Shown here piece after piece: positions 54,553 to 64,000 of a stretch of DNA of 64,000 nucleotides. Position 1 is the stretch's first letter. Each line of letters starts with the position of its first letter. The DNA lies in NCBI GenBank assembly GCA_051530055.1, contig CM121342.1, forward strand, positions 14,632,001-14,696,000. Direction: 5' to 3'. The DNA comes from Neoechinorhynchus agilis (lineage: Eukaryota > Acanthocephala). A program made the translations under genes and the position numbers. The notes under the pieces are model-generated. The model saw only the letters and a list, made by a program, of their open reading frames with translations, was not told the DNA's origin and searched no databases.

Positions 54553-56352
54553 ATGAGATTCTTCATTGCAGCATGCACTCTCTTAATTGTCACTTTGCAA
54601 CAGTCCGCACTCCCAGAGCTCAAGGATTTACCTTCTTCTACATTTTTGGTTGACCAATTCGTGTCAACCACTTCTGACGCTTCCTGGATTCGGTCTCGCG
54701 CAAGCAAGGACGAGGCCACTCCCGATCTCGCTCAATATGATGGTAAATGGTCAATCGAAGTACCATCAAAATCCGCGTTTCCGAATGACTATGGACTCGT
54801 AATGAAGTCGAAAGCCCGACACCACGCGATCGCTAAATCATTAAACTCTGATTTTGACTTTAAAAAAGAAAAGAGTCTTATTGTTCAATACGAAGTTCGA
54901 TTCCAGGATCCGCCTCATGAATGCGGTGGTGCTTATGTTAAACTTCTTACAAGTAGCGACAACGAACCACTCGACCAGTTCTCAGATTCACGTCCTTACA
55001 CCGTCATGTTCGGTCCGGACAAGTGCGGACACAACCACAAACTCCATTTTATCGTCCGATTTAAAAACCCACTAACCGGTATTATTAGTGAACATCACAG
55101 CTCCAATGCTAGTTCAATTGATGATAAAGTATTCAGTGACGGGTTTACTCACTTATACCGGCTGCGTATTGATTCAAATGATGATTTTATTACATTTGTT
55201 GACAACGAACGCGTTCAATCTGGCAACTTGAGAACAGATCTTGAACCTCCTATTGTTCCTCCCGAGGAGATTGATGATGAACTTGATCAAAAGCCTGATA
55301 GTTGGGATGATAAAGCGAAAAGCCAGCTATGGAGAGTTTCTAAATGATCTTCTGTTAATTTTTGCTCAGAGTTTTTTTATTGTTATTATAATTCACGGCG
55401 TCAAAATTGATTTCGCATCAATTCTGCACCCAACATTTTTTAAGGAAATTCACTTTTCTCTTTTATTTATTAGCTGTATTTTTGCGCGCGTAGACCTCAG
55501 ATCCCGGACGAGAGCGCAAAGAAACCAAATGACTGGGACGAGGACGCTCCTCTGCAAATTCCGGATAAGTTTGACGAGAAGCCTGAGGATTGGCTAGATG
55601 ACGAACCATCCCACGTCCCAGATGAAAATGCAGTGCGTCCTGATGACTACGATCCTGAGGTTGATGGCGAGTGGGAAGCTCCCATAATTCCCAACCCGAA
55701 ATGTGAAGGGCGTTCTGGTTGTGGGGAATGGAAACCGAGAATGATACCGAATCCGGACTATAAAGGAAAGTGGTCGCCACCTATGATAAAGAATCCGGAC
55801 TATGCTGGTCCTTGGTTCCCACGCAAAATTCCGAATCCAGCCTATTTCAAACTCGATGGAAATGTATTCCACGCAATGGATCCGATTTCTGCACTTGGTC
55901 TGGAGTTATGGACTCTGAGTTCCGATGTTGTGTTTGACGATTTTGTTGTTGTCGGTGCAAAGGATGAGAGTGTGCCTCGGAGATTTGCACAGGAGATATG
56001 GAAGGTGAAGTATGACGCTGAGAAAGCTGCTGCACCGGAAACCTCTTCGACCAAAAACGTGATGGATACATTAGCACAGAAGGTAGGCCAGAAGCCGTGG
56101 GTCGCTGCTGGTGTCGTTGTTAGTGTGTTTGTTGTCATTGTTACGATAATTTCATTTGTCGTTACGGGCCGAAAGACGCCGGCGCCTGTTCAAGAGGATA
56201 TTCAGGAGGACCAAGTGAAACCGAATGAGGACGGCAGCGCCGACGAGCATGTCGTCGAGGAAGATGACAGTAAAGAGAATTCAAAGGAAAATGGCGAGGA
56301 AGAGGAGGAAACGGGACCCGTTAAGCGGTCTAAAGTAAGAATCGATCAGTGA
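54553..56352 (+). CDS. cnx: Calnexin, ER lectin chaperone
   Basis: Two exons, 54,553-55,335 and 55,501-56,352, both in phase 0, give 544 residues. I chose the ATG at 54,553 because it places a signal peptide first (MRFFIAACTLLIVTLQQSA); an upstream ATG at 54,481 would add 24 residues. The lectin domain shows CGGAYVKLL and FGPDKCGHNHKLHFI, with the conserved cysteines. The P-domain has four motif-1 units (KPDSWDD, KPNDWDE, KPEDWLD, RPDDYDP) and four motif-2 units (GEWEAP, GEWKPR, GKWSPP, GPWFPR), the calnexin number. Then come GLELWTLSSDVVFDDFVV, a membrane helix at about 450-475 and an acidic cytoplasmic tail ending KRSKVRIDQ. It retains monoglucosylated glycoproteins in the ER. The intron acceptor at 55,500 was chosen because it continues the repeat in frame. 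Confidence 0.95.
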
Positions 56353-56908
56353 TACAAGTGCGCTAGAAGAATATTTTCCCAGCGATCCGAAAAAAGACAT
56401 TCTTTGAGCTTTATACTTGCAATGCATCCATGTTTGATCTGCCAGGATATATATTATGGTACTGTGCAGTTTAGGACGGGTGCTACAACGAATTAGAGCG
56501 GCAATCACATATCGCTTGAACATTTTATTTCAAATTGCTTCCATTTTCAAGACATCTTAATGCCATTTTGGCTTTATATGTATTTTGAAGGCATGTTTTG
56601 TTTTTAAATGGACACTTGGGCGGAAAATCATTATTCATAAGTTTTCGCCGCCTACAACGGCGCGCGGAGATGTATGTTGAAGTTGCGACATCGAAGTGGA
56701 AAGTTCGTCCCGCTTATTGAGAAATTCTGGGTCGTTGTCAAGCTGATGGAGTAAAGATTAACATCAAATTTCCCATTGTTTTTCAGTTTTAAGAGAAAAG
56801 CGTTGAAGTTCGTCTCTCTTTGTTTCGTAGGATACTTTTTGAGTTTGGTGAATTTTTCAGGAACGAGTAGACTTAAGCTTTTAGAAACGTATCGTCCCGA
56901 TCTATGAT

Positions 56909-56975
56909 CACCACTGCTTTACCTTTGTCTGATATGGTAATGCGAATCAAGTCGTCTCGTTTAAGATCGAATCTT
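56909..56975. repeat. 67-bp direct repeat, copy 1 (target-site duplication)
   Basis: It starts CACCACTGCTTTACC and ends AAGATCGAATCTT. It is identical to 57,461-57,527 and flanks the inserted LINE piece exactly. Confidence 0.9.
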
Positions 56976-57460
56976 TGCTCTGCGGCCGAACTTCTGAGCT
57001 TTCGGCACATGAGGTCTCTTCTTGATCAAGAATTGCTTCTATATGCCAAAATTGCTTCATAAGCTAAGAGCAGCTCCATGTTTCGGAAAAGATAAATTGT
57101 TAGGAGAGCTCTATATTGAATGTCAAATTTTCTGACACAGGTTGGCGACAGGCTACTTTTCCCACGGCTTATGGTGGTTTGGGAGTCCGCACCACTTCAT
57201 ACGTCGCTTTACCTGCCTTCCTCTCCTCTTGCCGGGCAATTAAAGTCTATGTCGATGCCATTTTAGGCACATCACTGGAGGATGCGATCTTTGAAACAGG
57301 ATTATCTCAATGACATCAACTGACAGGCATCAACCAACTCCCCGCAAATGAATGCAAACAGTCGTCTTGGGACATTCCTCTGGTTCAGAAGATTCACAAC
57401 TCTTTCAAAGGTCTTCTGGATGAGGTGTCTCAGGTCCGGCTGGTAGCCTGCTCCACGAAG
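56976..57460 (+). mobile_element. 485-bp internal fragment of the R2-like LINE
   Basis: About 98-99 percent identical by eye to 61,991-62,475 (about six differences noticed). It includes the NVKFSDTGWRQATFPTAYGG segment. Both ends are internal to the LINE: it starts at TGCTCTGCGGCC and stops at CTCCACGAAG, well before the element's 3' end. It is flanked by the 67-bp direct repeat. Confidence 0.9.
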
Positions 57461-57527
57461 CACCACTGCTTTACCTTTGTCTGATATGGTAATGCGAATC
57501 AAGTCGTCTCGTTTAAGATCGAATCTT
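57461..57527. repeat. 67-bp direct repeat, copy 2 (target-site duplication)
   Basis: Identical to 56,909-56,975. The Penelope-like minus-strand frame (HKWPTRFDLK...) reads continuously through this copy into older PLE sequence, so this side is the original target. Confidence 0.9.
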
Positions 57528-57599
57528 GTTGGCCATTTGTGTCCACGGTCTTCCCTCCCGTTGCGTATACATCAGGAGCGATGCAAGACACTTTTTCCG

Positions 57600-60110
57600 A
57601 CGTACAACAATGCGAGGTTGGAGAGATTAAAGATTAGCGAACAACAAATCACATTCCTCAGACGGTGTCTTCGCAATAATATCCTGCCATTTTACATTTT
57701 GCATCAGGTGCGCATACCTGAAGACCTAGGGCACAACTAAAAACTGCAGGAGAGATTAAAAGGGTGCCGTTTTCAATGTCTAAAATGATATATAAGAGGA
57801 ACATCGCGGCGTATATATTTGTTGAGGAATGGTATGATAATGGAAATGCAGCTATTGCAAGATCGATTGAGTGTTGATGAGCCGAATGAACTGCTTAACA
57901 TGTCAACGAGGAATGCAAAATCGACTGCGACGGATCGCATAAAGAGGACATATGCCGAATTGAACGATCGAACAGTTAAATTTCGCTTACCCAGGATTCC
58001 GCTTCTTAATGATAATGATAGAATGATAGGCATGGCGCTTGACATACTGAATATCGAGGAACATCGCTCGTTTGAGCTATCAGTTGCGAGTGAGAGCGTC
58101 GAAAGAGAACAGCGAAAATGCGACGAGAATCGAAACAATTATGGAAGTCAAGACCACGTTTAGACTTTGAGCGATAAATAACAGCAGTTCCTAAAGCAGA
58201 TGATCATACAGAAAGGCGACTGCTAATGATAGGAGAGAAAATCGAGGTTCTGACGAATCGTCACATTGCACGGAGGTATAAGTCAAACATATCGAGAGAC
58301 GAGCGGCAGGCGCTGATTTCGATTAAGGAGAAAATCACAGATAAAACGATTCGAATATGTATGAGCGACAGGGGTGATGATTTTGTGGCAATAGAAAGGA
58401 GTGTTGAATTCGCAATGATGGGCGAGATATTGAGTGGTGATAGTGTGTACAAGCGAAAGGATGAAGACGATACCGAATCTAAGAGAAAGCAGTTGAATCG
58501 CGGCCTTCGAGAAGTGATTGCCGTTAGAAATCTGAGAGGTATGAACGGCCTCACACACGGACCATTGCGCATTCCAGTAATGTATACAATGGTTAAGGCG
58601 CACAAAATGCCATTTGTCCCGATCACAACAATGACCGCAAATTTATTAAAATGCTGACCGATAATTTCGGCCGTTAACGGACCTCCATGCAGGATATCTC
58701 GGCTCTTGGCGATGGCTGTCAGTCCGCTGATTCAGAGGACAGCTTCATATGTAAGAAACGTCGAGGGACTACTTGAAACTCTGCAATCGCGGCGAGGTGA
58801 TGTTATGGGTAGCTGCGTCATGTCCTTCGATTTCGAATCGCTTTATACGAATGTGGACAACGAAGGAGGAATCAGAGCACTGAAGAGAAGTTTGGGAGAT
58901 TGCGGAGAGGATATCAAACCCATTGGGATGCAATAATGCGATGTGATTCGCCCCACCCGGATGGTTTTGGATTGCAACCTTTTTAATATGGCAACCAGAT
59001 ATACTGCTAGATCGGCGGATTGTCCATGGGAAATAGTTTAGCTATCATTTTCCTTGATGATTTGGAAAGGTATAGCATCTTCCCACACCAAGCGTCGAGC
59101 CAAATTTCTCTCCGTTATGTGGATGATGCTTTGTTCACCTACAGAGAGGAGAATGAAACAAATGACGTGGAGTCCCGGTTAAATTTGATGGATTCAGCTG
59201 GGCGAATCAGAGTTACCCGGGACAGCCCAGTGGATAACCTGCCGCTCCTGAATCTATGTTTCAACGCTAATGATATAAACGCATATAGTTGGTACCGCAA
59301 GCCGTGCAAGAAGGTCATCTTCATGCATCGAGATTCTCATAATTCTTGGGTGATAAAACAAGCGAACGTGCTCATCATCGATAGATGCGGAATGATTGTC
59401 GGTTCAGGAAATCAATGAATTGTTGGCTCAGAATGGATACTCAGGTCAGGAGATCAGAAGACTTAAATTACGCTCGGAAAAGGCTAGCCAGCGAATAGTT
59501 GACGATCTCGAGAGGAACCGGCAAAAAGCCCATTCTGAAGATTCCATTCGTTGCTGCGGAGAGCAGGATAGGATGTTCGCCTGGTTCATCGGAGCGTCGA
59601 ATCATGACGAGGACGGGGGACATCATGAAGCGCCAAGTTCATGCCCGAGCGCATGTAAGATGTGTTGATTTGCGCCAGGCAAGGACATGAACAGGAAGAG
59701 TCAATATGGTGCACGGTGTGGAGAGAACGCAACGTTGTGTATAAGATGACATGCGAACATTGCAAAAAAGAAGGAAATGGCGTTATATCACATATATTGG
59801 GAAGACGGAGCGACCGCTGCACAAACGAGTTACACGGAGCATATACGTAATGCGCTCAACCCCAGTACGCCAGCAGCCACACCTTGGGCAGAACACCATT
59901 CGCAGTGCCATTCAGATGGCGAGGTGAACCTCTCTACCGAAATCATTTATAAAGCCCGATATGCAGTGAATTTTGCGATAGAGGCGGTGATTTCGGGAGA
60001 AGCGATGGGTTCGAATCGGAAAAGAACTGAGCACGAGGACGGATGCACCTCATCGATAAGAGGGATGTGCTAGTAGAGTCGATGCGGATATTGTTGCCTG
60101 TTTGTGTCTC
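57600..60110 (+). mobile_element. Penelope-like element with RT and GIY-YIG regions, broken
   Basis: The plus-strand pieces come in the order expected of a Penelope-like element. The N-terminal region has SEQQITFLRRCLRNNILP; the start of the RT has IRICMSDRGDDFVAI and VYKRKDEDDTESKRKQLNRG. Next comes PVMYTMVKAHK (the 'PKxHK' position), then SFDFESLYTNVD (motif A region), MGNSLAI...LRYVDDALF (motif C, YVDD) and finally VVYKMTCEHCKK with YIGKTERPL (GIY-YIG endonuclease). The pieces are in different frames, with several breaks, so the copy is dead. Homology of individual motifs is clear; the exact ends are not. Confidence 0.85.
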
Positions 60111-60970
60111 CCCACCTCACACATTTTAGATTGCCCAGTTGAAACCGTAAAATGGCGAAAGCTAGGCAAATAAATAAACTCCGGGTCGTATTTGTCAAGT
60201 TAAATTATCTAAAATTTTGATGTCCAGTTCTCGTCAGGATTCGCATAAGTGTACTCGCACTTCTCTAGACAATTCCGGACATCCATTATCTATCGTCGAA
60301 GCAGCTTTCGGACGTTACTAGTGAACTTTTCACTGATATATCTTTATCTTGAGAATCGGTTTCCTGCATATCGATTTTGGGAACGATCATCTTTCCGTTT
60401 CCCATCTCTTGGATAACAGCGTTGCTTGAAGCGCATGATTTCTTATTTACGTGAATATCCGTTATCGGTGAAGATTGCGTTCACTCTATCTATTGGCAAT
60501 CGTTTCTCCGTTAATGACGATGAACAAATAAGTGTTGTAATGTTCATCTCAACTTAAAGTGTCTATCTCATTAACCAAAAGGATGATGGGAATTTCGATC
60601 CATGACTATTCTTCCTTCTGGAGGTATCTGAGGATTCGGAGGGATGCACAAACTCTTAACCGTATGATTCAGGGTATTACGTGATTTTATGTGCTTCCCC
60701 GAACCAGATCGGTGGGCTGTGTACCCAAAGAATAATTATCAGCCGTGGAAAAAGCCTCACTCTAACACAATAGATTTTTGTTTGAATTATTAAAATAAGG
60801 CAAAAGTATTTTTGTTTTAGGTTTGCACAGTATATAGGAGAGAATATGTTTAGCTTTGCAAAGCCATTGTTTGAATTAGCGTATTAGTTAACGTTTTTAT
60901 ATTATTTTTTCTTTTCCTTCCATGACAAACTGCTTAAACATCGGTAAAATATGTCGCAGATTTAATGATG
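60111..60970. other. Intergenic DNA, nothing recognised
   Basis: No open frame of note, RNA gene or repeat was recognised between the Penelope-like element and the 75-bp repeat. Confidence 0.5.
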
Positions 60971-61120
60971 ATATTTCTTTTGTTATTCTCGCAATTCGAA
61001 TTATTTATATTTGTATAAATTGAACCAAAAGAAAAGCAACTTCGAATATTTCTTTTGTTATTCTCGCATTTCTAATTATATATGTTTGTATAAATTGAAC
61101 CAAAAGAAAAGCAACCTCGA
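60971..61120. repeat. 75-bp tandem duplication
   Basis: Two adjacent near-identical copies of ATATTTCTTTTGTTATTCTC...AAAAGCAAC.TCGA lie immediately before the first recognisable LINE coding sequence. Confidence 0.9.
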
Positions 61121-61129
61121 ATGTGTAGT

Positions 61130-63140
61130 GTATGAGATTTTGCACTTTACTAATCGCTTCGCCGTTCAATAATCGAGCTGTAAACATTATAAAGCGGTGC
61201 AATTTGGCTACACATCTTTTAATCGGCGCCTCTTTGTGTGCTTTGTCCAAGAAAGATGGTGGGATTCGTCCCATCGCCATTGGCTGCACTTTGCGTAGGT
61301 TAGCCGCGAAAGTTTTATGCAGGAGAATCTCCGATAAAACGGGAGAATTTTTAAGACCCTGTCAGTTAGGTTGCTGCACTCCTTGTGGAGTTGAAGCGGT
61401 CGTGCATGCTCTGCGAAAATTTATCCCCCAAAGAACAAAGCCAACAGCAATTCTGAAAATAGATTTAAAAATATGCTTTCAATACCTTAAAAAGGGAAAT
61501 AATGTTAAAAGCGATTGAGGATGTCGTCCCAAAGGCTTACCCCTATTTCTGGAGAGCATATGCTAAACATACGCCACTGCTGTACAACGACAAAATAATT
61601 TGGTCGCAGAGAGGTGTACAACAGGGAGATCCACTCGGCCCCATAGGCTTCTCCGTCGCAGTAAATGATCTTGCCCACTCAATGTTTTCACCTTTCAACG
61701 CTTGGTACTTGGACGATGCCACACTCGGTGGCGATCCAAGTGTTGTTTTGGGCGACCTTCAAAGGATCGTGAATGAAGCGGACCGCTTGGGAATAGAAAT
61801 AAATCCCCAAAAATGCGAACTTCTCATCCTGAACGCAACTGAAAACGAGCGCTCTCGAATCTCTAGCGATTTTGAATCAGTTGCTGCTGGACTAGGTTTG
61901 ATCACCCTTGACCAGCTCACACTCCTCGGGACCTGCGTTCTTGCTGAGAATGTTGCGAAGGACCTGCGAGCACAAATCCCGAAAATGGAGTTGCTCTGCG
62001 GCCGAACTTCTGAGCTTTCGGCACATGAGGTCTCTTCTTGATCAAGAATTGCTTCTATATGCCAAAATTGCTTCATAAGCCAAGAGCAGCTCCATGTTTC
62101 GGAGAAGACAAATTGTTAGGAGAGCTCTATATTGAATGTCAAATTTTCTGACACAGGTTGGCGACAGGCTACTTTTCCCACGGCTTATGGTGGTTTGGGA
62201 GTCCGCACCACTTCATACGTCGCTTTACCTGCCTTCCTCTCCTCTTGCCGGGCAAGTAAAGTCTATGTCGATGCCATTTTAGGCACATCACTGAAGGATG
62301 CGATCTTTGAAACAGGATTATCTCAATGACATCAATTGACAGGCATCAACCAACTCCCCGCAAATGAATGCAAACAGTCGTCTTGGGACATTCCTCTGGT
62401 TCAGAAGATTCACAACTCTTTCAAAGGTCTTCTGGATGAGGTGTCTCAGGTCCGGCTGGTAGCCTGCTCCACGAAGGAGTCGGGAGCGTGGCTGAATGCT
62501 CTCCCTGTAGGGAATCTTGGAAGTCTCCTTGCTGACTCAGTCGTCAGGATCGCAGTATCCTTGAGATTAGGTCTACCGATTTGCATCCCGCATCGCTGCC
62601 GCTGCGGCACTATAGTGGACTCTTCGGGGAGACACGATCTCATATGCAAGACGTCAGCGGGACGATTTCGACGGCATGCTGAAATCAATGCAATTCTGAG
62701 TAGGACCCTGAAAACGCTTTCCCTCCCAAACATTCTAGAACCCACCAATCTTTGTAGATTAGATGGAAGACGCCCTGATGGCGTGACCGTCTTTCCTTGG
62801 CGGGAGGGAAAATGTTTGTTGTGGGATGCAACGTGTGTGGACACGTTGGCAAACTAGAGCATCAGCCACTGGATCCAGGAGGAGCGGCGACGGCGGCAGA
62901 GGAGCGGAAATGCTCGAAATACAGGAAGCTAATCCAAAACTACCATTTTGTCCACTTCGGTGTGGAAACGTATGGGGCCTTGGGAGGGTCGGCACTGGCC
63001 CTTGTGAAGGAATTGGGGAAACGAATCAACGCGGCGGCTGGAGAGCCAAGATCGACTTCGTTCCTAGCCCAAAAAATAAGCATTTCGGTGCAGCGGGGCA
63101 ATGCGGCCAGCATTTTGGCCAGCGCCGATGAATAGGAGCG
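61130..63140 (+). mobile_element. R2-like LINE with RT and restriction-like endonuclease (main copy)
   Basis: In order, it has RT fingers (KKDGGIRPIAIGCTLRRLAA), LRPCQLG, motif B (GVQQGDPLGPIGFSVAVNDL) and a catalytic YLDD (61,706-61,717). The thumb region follows, then GGLGVRTTSYVALPAFL. A CCHC-type zinc pattern comes next (CRCG...RHDLIC, about 62,600-62,650). The endonuclease has RRPDGVTVF and LLWDAT, a PD-x(13)-D spacing like the restriction-like endonuclease of R2/CRE/NeSL elements. The end is VETYGALGGSALALV...QRGNAAS. Frameshifts and stops split it into about five frames, and the N-terminus is missing. Related pieces lie at 23.3 kb, 50.8 kb and 57.0 kb. Clade placement is by motif order only. 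Confidence 0.85.
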
Positions 63141-63659
63141 GAGAGGTTGTAAACAATCCATAGATTGCGTATAGACTAATGTTAGAGTACTGCTTTGAAA
63201 ACTTTAAATATATAGCGCATTCTAAACTTTGGCACATCTTAATCTAAAACATTTCGCATCAACACCTTGTTACAAGTTTTTAAGAAAACTGTTTTGCTTT
63301 TGTTTAAGCTCTGCTGACAAACAAAGTTGAGTTTCGCAAGAGTATATTACTACGCGATACTGTATTGCTCGTCGACAAGTCTCATAGCGATTTCGGCGAT
63401 AGAACTCGAACGCAATGATCAGCTTCAAAGTTCAGGATATACCAAATATTGCATCTGGAAGCAATATTCTTGCAAAACTTTATTTTGCGTTTGTAACTAT
63501 TCCTTAAATAACCTATAAGCTGAAACATTTCTTAGGTATATCGCACCAATATTTTTTCGCATACATAGACCTCTTCACGAAACGGACATTTCTGGATTAC
63601 CTGAGAAAAGAAAAGTATCTCAAACTGGCATGGAAATTGAACGGTATTCAAAAAATTCC
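63141..63659. other. LINE 3' flank, nothing recognised
   Basis: AT-rich sequence between the LINE 3' end and the dispersed repeat. A 63-codon frame at 63,327 lacks a recognised domain. Confidence 0.5.
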
Positions 63660-64000
63660 TAAACAAATAATTTGTATTTTTAATAGGAGATGGAAAAATC
63701 AACTTTCTTCAAAAAGGCGCAGCCTGACACGAATATTTATTTGCGTATTTCTGAAACAAATATCACTTTCGACGCTACTTAGTGTATTAGAGGTCAGCAT
63801 TGTTTACCATGTTTAAAAATGTACAATTTATAAATCTGTAATTTTTAATCACACGTTATTGATGCTTTTCAAGGACCGAACCATGGCTAGCCACTTTGTT
63901 TTAGTCAAACAAAATAGATTCCTTTTTCAATTTTGTCCATTACAAATGTATCATCACTGTTACAAATCCCGAAAAAAAAGTGGAAAAATTGTTTAGTACA
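63660..64000 (+). repeat. Dispersed repeat, copy 2 (continues past the window)
   Basis: Homologous in the same orientation to 12,505-13,095. It lacks about 200 bp of that copy's interior and is cut by the window edge at the shared AAAAGTGGAAAAATT. Confidence 0.7.

Larger units (their letters stand above)
56640..57600 (-). mobile_element. Penelope-like RT fragment, split by a LINE piece
   Basis: The minus strand reads HKWPTRFDLKRDDL upstream of IRITISDKGKAVVIID and DRDDTFLKA. This matches the 'ISDKGxAVVI' region near the start of a Penelope-like RT. It is interrupted by the plus-strand LINE fragment at 56,976-57,460. The element is broken, and its remaining 3' direction runs toward about 56,640. 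It lies head to head with the plus-strand PLE that follows. Confidence 0.7.

Noticed and set aside
55627-55650. CTGATGA within calnexin
   Set aside because: Coding sequence with no stem II or GAAA in the right place; a chance occurrence.

Overview
The window is nuclear DNA of a small-genome invertebrate animal. Host genes carry very short GT-AG introns (mostly 44-65 bp), intergenic DNA is AT-rich, and most of the sequence is repeats and mobile elements. Lis1, eIF2B-alpha, calnexin and a Rad60/NIP45-type gene show it is a eukaryote. A nematode or similar compact metazoan is my guess; nothing in the sequence fixes the phylum.

Layout. Positions 1-11,915 are a 274-bp satellite with higher-order periodicity, interrupted at 2.0-3.3 kb by Penelope-like (PLE) debris. 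A partial ABCC (MRP-type) transporter follows (13.4-16.1 kb). Positions 16,545-20,877 are one arm of a nearly perfect 4.3-kb inverted duplication; the other arm is 43,502-47,835. Each arm has an intact 551-codon Gly/Ala-rich gene with a Pro/Arg core, a decayed ABCC exon and the 3' part of an APE-type LINE. The 22.6 kb between the arms holds a LINE fragment, hammerhead-ribozyme-like motifs, a complete lis-1 gene, three unrecognised minus-strand genes, a longer LINE copy, a broken Ty3/Gypsy-type LTR retrotransposon with 130-bp LTRs, and two inverted satellite monomers. Right of the arms come PLE debris with another hammerhead-like hairpin, a 207-bp tandem array, eIF2B-alpha, a LINE tail, a gene with two SUMO-like domains, and calnexin. 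The last 7.5 kb is nested PLE and R2-like (restriction-like-endonuclease) LINE copies, ending in a repeat shared with 12.5-13.1 kb.

How the genes relate. The host genes are unrelated housekeeping functions: dynein regulation, translation initiation, SUMO-linked nuclear function and ER glycoprotein folding. I see no operon or shared pathway. The most interesting material is in the repeats: several hammerhead-ribozyme-like motifs (best at 32.74-32.87 kb; a same-orientation pair at 23.75 and 24.32 kb), the very recent inverted gene duplication with patchwork LINE copies at its edge, and an internal LINE fragment flanked by a 67-bp direct repeat inside a PLE.

Limits. Splice sites, domains and homologies were judged by eye. 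No alignment, covariance model, database search or expression data was available.
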